From contig PXDR01000385.1 of assembly GCA_003566335.1 (NCBI GenBank), forward strand, positions 1 through 13,444: a DNA stretch of 13,444 nucleotides, written 5' to 3'. Shown here in pieces: positions 10,888 through 13,444 of this stretch. The number at the start of each line of letters is the position of its first letter. The stretch's first letter is position 1. The translations under genes were made by a program, and so were the position numbers. The notes under the pieces were generated by a model. The model searched no databases and had not been told where the DNA came from. It saw nothing but the letters and a program-made list of their open reading frames with translations. Source of the DNA: Cyanobacteria bacterium T3Sed10_344R1. Lineage in GTDB: Bacteria > Cyanobacteriota > Cyanobacteriia > Phormidesmidales > Phormidesmidaceae.

Positions 10888-13329
10888 ATGAAAGTCCGCA
10901 CAGTCTTGAATTACCTTATGGGGGTTACCTTCAGCCTCGCCCCACTTATGCCCTTGTCTGCTATGCCCTTGTCTGCCCAAGCCCAGGACACCTGGCAAGA
11001 CGCCCCAGCCCCGATTGCCGACATGCTGGACAGCAACTGGTTTCCAGCCGTCACCATTTCTCCCAATCGCCGCTGGCTGGTGCGCCTTGATCGCCCCACC
11101 CTGCCTGCGCTTGAGCTGATCGCAGAACCTCGGGTGAAGCTGGCCGGGCTGCAACTCAACCCCAATACCCGTGGCCCAGCGATTGAATACGCCTATCGCA
11201 GTCTCACCCTACAAGACTTGGAAACAGGTGAACTGAAAACCATTGACCTGCCAGCCGACGCCCAAGTTCGCAACCTAGACTGGTCACCCCAGGGCAACTA
11301 CCTAGCGTTTACCCTCACCCAGCCCGACGGGATTGAGCTGTGGGTCGCCAACACCCAAACCGCCACTGCCAACCGCCTGACCTCCCCCCAGCTGAATAAC
11401 ACCTACGGTTCACCCTGCGAGTGGATTGACGAGACGGCGGGTCTGCTATGCAAGCTGGTGCCAGACAATCAGGCCGCAGCCCCAGAAGCTCCGGCCATGC
11501 CGCCTGGCCCTCGGGTGGCCGAGAGTCTAGGCCGTCAAGCCCCCCAGCGCACCTACACCAACCTGCTGCAAACCCCCCACGACGCGGCACTATTTGAGTA
11601 CTACCTGACTTCCGTACTGGCTCGGGGGACGGTTGCAGGAGACGTGACGCAAATTAGCGACCCGCAGCTGATTTCATCCGCCCGCCCCTCGCCAGATGGG
11701 GAGTGGTTTATTCTCACCACCTTCCAGCAGCCCTTTTCTTACCAGGTGCCTGCTAGCCGCTTCGCTCAGCAGATTACGGTGCTGGATACCCAGGGACAGC
11801 CCCAGTTCACCGTGGATGATCTGCCCTTGGCCGACGATATTCCAGTCACCTTTGGCTCAGTGCGCACAGGCCGCCGCAGCGTCGGCTGGCGGGCTGACCG
11901 CCCCGCCACCCTCTACTGGGTTGAAGCCCTGGATGATGGGGATGCCGGAAAGCCCGCCGAGCAGCGGGACGCAGTTTACCAACTGCCCGCGCCGTTCACC
12001 CAGGCAGAACCGGAACGACTGTGGACGACTGAACTGCGGTTCAATCAAGTGCTGTGGGGCCAAGATGATTTCGCCCTGGGAACTGAATTTTGGTATGACT
12101 CGCGGCAGTTGCGCACTTGGCAGCTCAACCCCGCCAATCCTGATGCTGAGCCGATTTTGCGGAATGAACGGGACTTTCAGGACAGCTACAACGATCCGGG
12201 TCAGCCCGTAACCGCCCCTGGCCCCTATCACCGCCGCACCCTGATCACCACCCCCGAAGGCGATGGCCTTTATCTCAGCGGTCGGGGGGCTTCGGCCCAG
12301 GGGGTCTATCCCTTTTTGGATCGGTGGCATCTAGAGAGCAACGAAACAGAACGGCTGTGGCAAGCCAGCGATCCCCACTTTGAACAGGTGACGCTGCTGC
12401 TGGATGACGCGGGCAAAGATTTGATCACCTACCGGCAGTCTCCCACCGAGCCGCCGAACTACTGGCGACGCAACCTCAGCACGAATCAAGCCACGCCCCT
12501 GACTGACTTTGCAGATCCCCTGCCCTGGTTTGAGCAGGTCAGCCGTCAGGTGGTGCGCTATCAGCGCAACGATGGCGTCACCCTATCGGCAACGCTCTAC
12601 CTACCGCCGGGGCATGACCCCGAAGAAGATGGGCCGTTACCGACCTTGCTGTGGGCGTATCCAGAGGAGTACCGCAGCCGAGATGCCGCCGCCCAGGTGA
12701 CCACGGCGGCCAATGCCTTTAGCCGTCCCTATGGCTACTCCCCTCGTTTTTTGCTCACCCAGGGCTATGCCTTGATGATGGGGCCAACCATGCCGGTGAT
12801 TGGGGAAGGGGAGGAAGAACCCAACGATACCTACATTGAACAGCTCACTGCTAGCGCTGAGGCGGCAGTGGATTATCTGGTGGAATCCGGCATCAGTCGG
12901 CGAGATCAACTGGCGATTGGCGGCCATTCCTATGGGGCGTTTACGGCGGCCAATTTGCTGGCCCATACTGACCTCTTTCAGGCCGGGATTGCCAACAGCG
13001 GGGCTTACAACCGCACCCTAACCCCCTTTGGATTCCAGGGGGAACAGCGAACGTTTTGGCAGGCTCCAGAGGTCTACACCGAGATGTCGCCGTTTACCTA
13101 TGCGGCCAATATCACCACACCGCTGCTACTGATTCACGGAGCGGATGACGAAAATACGGGCACCTATCCGATTCAGAGTGAGCGGTTGTTTGGGGCGTTG
13201 CAGGGCTTAGGGGGCACGGTGCGCTGGGTCGAACTCCCGGCAGAGGGACACAGCTACCGGTCGCGGGAGGCGGTTGGCCATGCCCTATGGGAAATGACCC
13301 GTTGGCTAGACACTTACGTCCAGCCGTAA
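10888..13329 (+). CDS. Secreted S9-family serine peptidase, glutamyl endopeptidase (CGEP-like)
   Basis: An 813-residue prolyl-oligopeptidase-family serine peptidase. The C-terminal alpha/beta-hydrolase domain closely resembles plant chloroplast glutamyl endopeptidase (CGEP/GEP), as I remember it: EGEEEPNDTYIEQLTASAEA, GGHSYGAFTAANLLAHTDLF, AGIANSGAYNRTLTPFGFQ. The catalytic triad is Ser681 (GHSYG), Asp754 (HGADDENTG) and His788 (EGHSY). The N-terminal part (about 35-560) is the beta-propeller that restricts access to small peptides, with repeats such as NLDWSPQGNYLAFTL and RPSPDGEWFILTT. An N-terminal signal peptide is visible: KVR, a hydrophobic core, then A-Q-A about residue 32, so the enzyme is probably exported to the periplasm or thylakoid lumen. 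ATG 10888 has no ribosome binding site but gives a complete signal peptide. A 15-bp tandem repeat lies in the signal sequence. It ends 27 bp from the convergent dnaN. Confidence 0.9.
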   Translation: MKVRTVLNYLMGVTFSLAPLMPLSAMPLSAQAQDTWQDAPAPIADMLDSNWFPAVTISPNRRWLVRLDRPTLPALELIAEPRVKLAGLQLNPNTRGPAIEYAYRSLTLQDLETGELKTIDLPADAQVRNLDWSPQGNYLAFTLTQPDGIELWVANTQTATANRLTSPQLNNTYGSPCEWIDETAGLLCKLVPDNQAAAPEAPAMPPGPRVAESLGRQAPQRTYTNLLQTPHDAALFEYYLTSVLARGTVAGDVTQISDPQLISSARPSPDGEWFILTTFQQPFSYQVPASRFAQQITVLDTQGQPQFTVDDLPLADDIPVTFGSVRTGRRSVGWRADRPATLYWVEALDDGDAGKPAEQRDAVYQLPAPFTQAEPERLWTTELRFNQVLWGQDDFALGTEFWYDSRQLRTWQLNPANPDAEPILRNERDFQDSYNDPGQPVTAPGPYHRRTLITTPEGDGLYLSGRGASAQGVYPFLDRWHLESNETERLWQASDPHFEQVTLLLDDAGKDLITYRQSPTEPPNYWRRNLSTNQATPLTDFADPLPWFEQVSRQVVRYQRNDGVTLSATLYLPPGHDPEEDGPLPTLLWAYPEEYRSRDAAAQVTTAANAFSRPYGYSPRFLLTQGYALMMGPTMPVIGEGEEEPNDTYIEQLTASAEAAVDYLVESGISRRDQLAIGGHSYGAFTAANLLAHTDLFQAGIANSGAYNRTLTPFGFQGEQRTFWQAPEVYTEMSPFTYAANITTPLLLIHGADDENTGTYPIQSERLFGALQGLGGTVRWVELPAEGHSYRSREAVGHALWEMTRWLDTYVQP
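10948..10977 (+). repeat. 15-bp tandem duplication inside the signal peptide
   Basis: Two adjacent 15-bp units (10948-10962 and 10963-10977), differing only in the last base, encode MPLSA twice (residues 21-30). The duplication lies between the hydrophobic core and the A-Q-A cleavage site and keeps the frame. Confidence 0.85.
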
Positions 13330-13356
13330 GTTGGGGCCACGCGTTTGGGGGCTAGG

Positions 13357-13444
13357 TTAGTTGCGCACCTGCACTGGCATGACCAGGTAGGTCAGCTTTA
13401 GCCCCCCAAGGGGCGTAATCACAGCGGGGCTGGTGGCTCCGTTG
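13357..13444 (-). CDS. dnaN: DNA polymerase III beta subunit (sliding clamp), C-terminal end only
   Basis: The last 28 residues and stop codon of a minus-strand gene that enters from the right edge. The translation NGATSPAVITPLGG, then LKLTYLVMPVQVRN, matches the C-terminus of cyanobacterial DnaN as I remember it; TYLVMPVQ corresponds to the YVVMPM ending of the E. coli clamp. The beta clamp is the ring that holds the replicative polymerase on DNA. Only the final strand of domain III is in view, so the call rests on this short signature. The gene converges on the S9 peptidase gene with a 27-bp gap and no visible terminator. No origin features or DnaA boxes can be judged from this fragment. 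Confidence 0.75.
   Translation of the reverse strand, partial: NGATSPAVITPLGGLKLTYLVMPVQVRN

Noticed and set aside
11857..12330. Minus-strand open frame inside the S9 peptidase gene
   Set aside because: It lies opposite the conserved beta-propeller coding sequence and has no ribosome binding site or recognisable motif.
13330..13356. Terminator between the S9 peptidase gene and dnaN
   Set aside because: Only 27 bp with no inverted repeat or T run.
1..13444. tRNA, rRNA, CRISPR, transposase or integrase genes
   Set aside because: Reading both strands showed no cloverleaf, rRNA signature, repeat-spacer array, or transposase/integrase-like protein.

Overview
The window is a GC-rich stretch of a cyanobacterial chromosome. 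The evidence is eight copies of the HIP1 octamer GCGATCGC, an NblB-type HEAT-repeat protein linked to phycobilisome turnover, a secreted relative of the plastid glutamyl endopeptidase, two Uma2-family genes (a family greatly expanded in cyanobacteria), and several small proteins of a cyanobacterial type. The overall style suggests a Leptolyngbya/Nodosilinea-like filamentous lineage, but that is inference; no rRNA or other marker is present to place it.

Layout, left to right. (1) 1-602, minus: N-terminal 200 residues of an aldo/keto reductase that runs off the left edge. (2) 891-2218, plus: a CBS-domain-pair protein, then an NblB-like HEAT-repeat protein. (3) 2219-2592: a very AT-rich intergenic region with several dyads and one convincing intrinsic terminator, possibly a small RNA or regulatory leader. 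It precedes an RsbW-like anti-sigma/serine kinase ATPase (2593-3054, plus). (4) 3087-3389, minus, and 3459-3950, plus: two small divergent genes, one a conserved small protein and the other a coiled-coil protein with one membrane segment. (5) 3921-8436, all minus: in order of transcription, an SsuB/TauB/ThiZ-type ABC ATPase, its permease, a beta-class DNA methyltransferase, an overlapping small restriction-endonuclease candidate, and a CodA/AtzC-like amidohydrolase. Transporter plus deaminase looks like an N-heterocycle or pyrimidine uptake-and-salvage unit with a lower-GC restriction-modification cassette sitting inside it. No substrate-binding protein is present. (6) 8566-10738, all minus: a Uma2 gene that has lost its nuclease core by in-frame deletion, a complete Uma2 gene, and a helical-repeat protein ending in eight lysines. 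(7) 10888-13329, plus: a secreted S9-family glutamyl endopeptidase homologue. (8) 13357-13444, minus: the last 28 codons of dnaN.

Nothing here is a clear-cut new multi-gene system. The best candidates for new biology are the restriction-modification pair, whose methylase motif (DGPY) and presumed nuclease motif (EYLSCK) are both atypical; the core-deleted Uma2 that keeps a strong ribosome binding site and a coiled-coil tail next to an intact paralogue; and the structured AT-rich leader or sRNA region before the anti-sigma kinase gene. I see no tRNA, rRNA, CRISPR array, insertion sequence or prophage gene.
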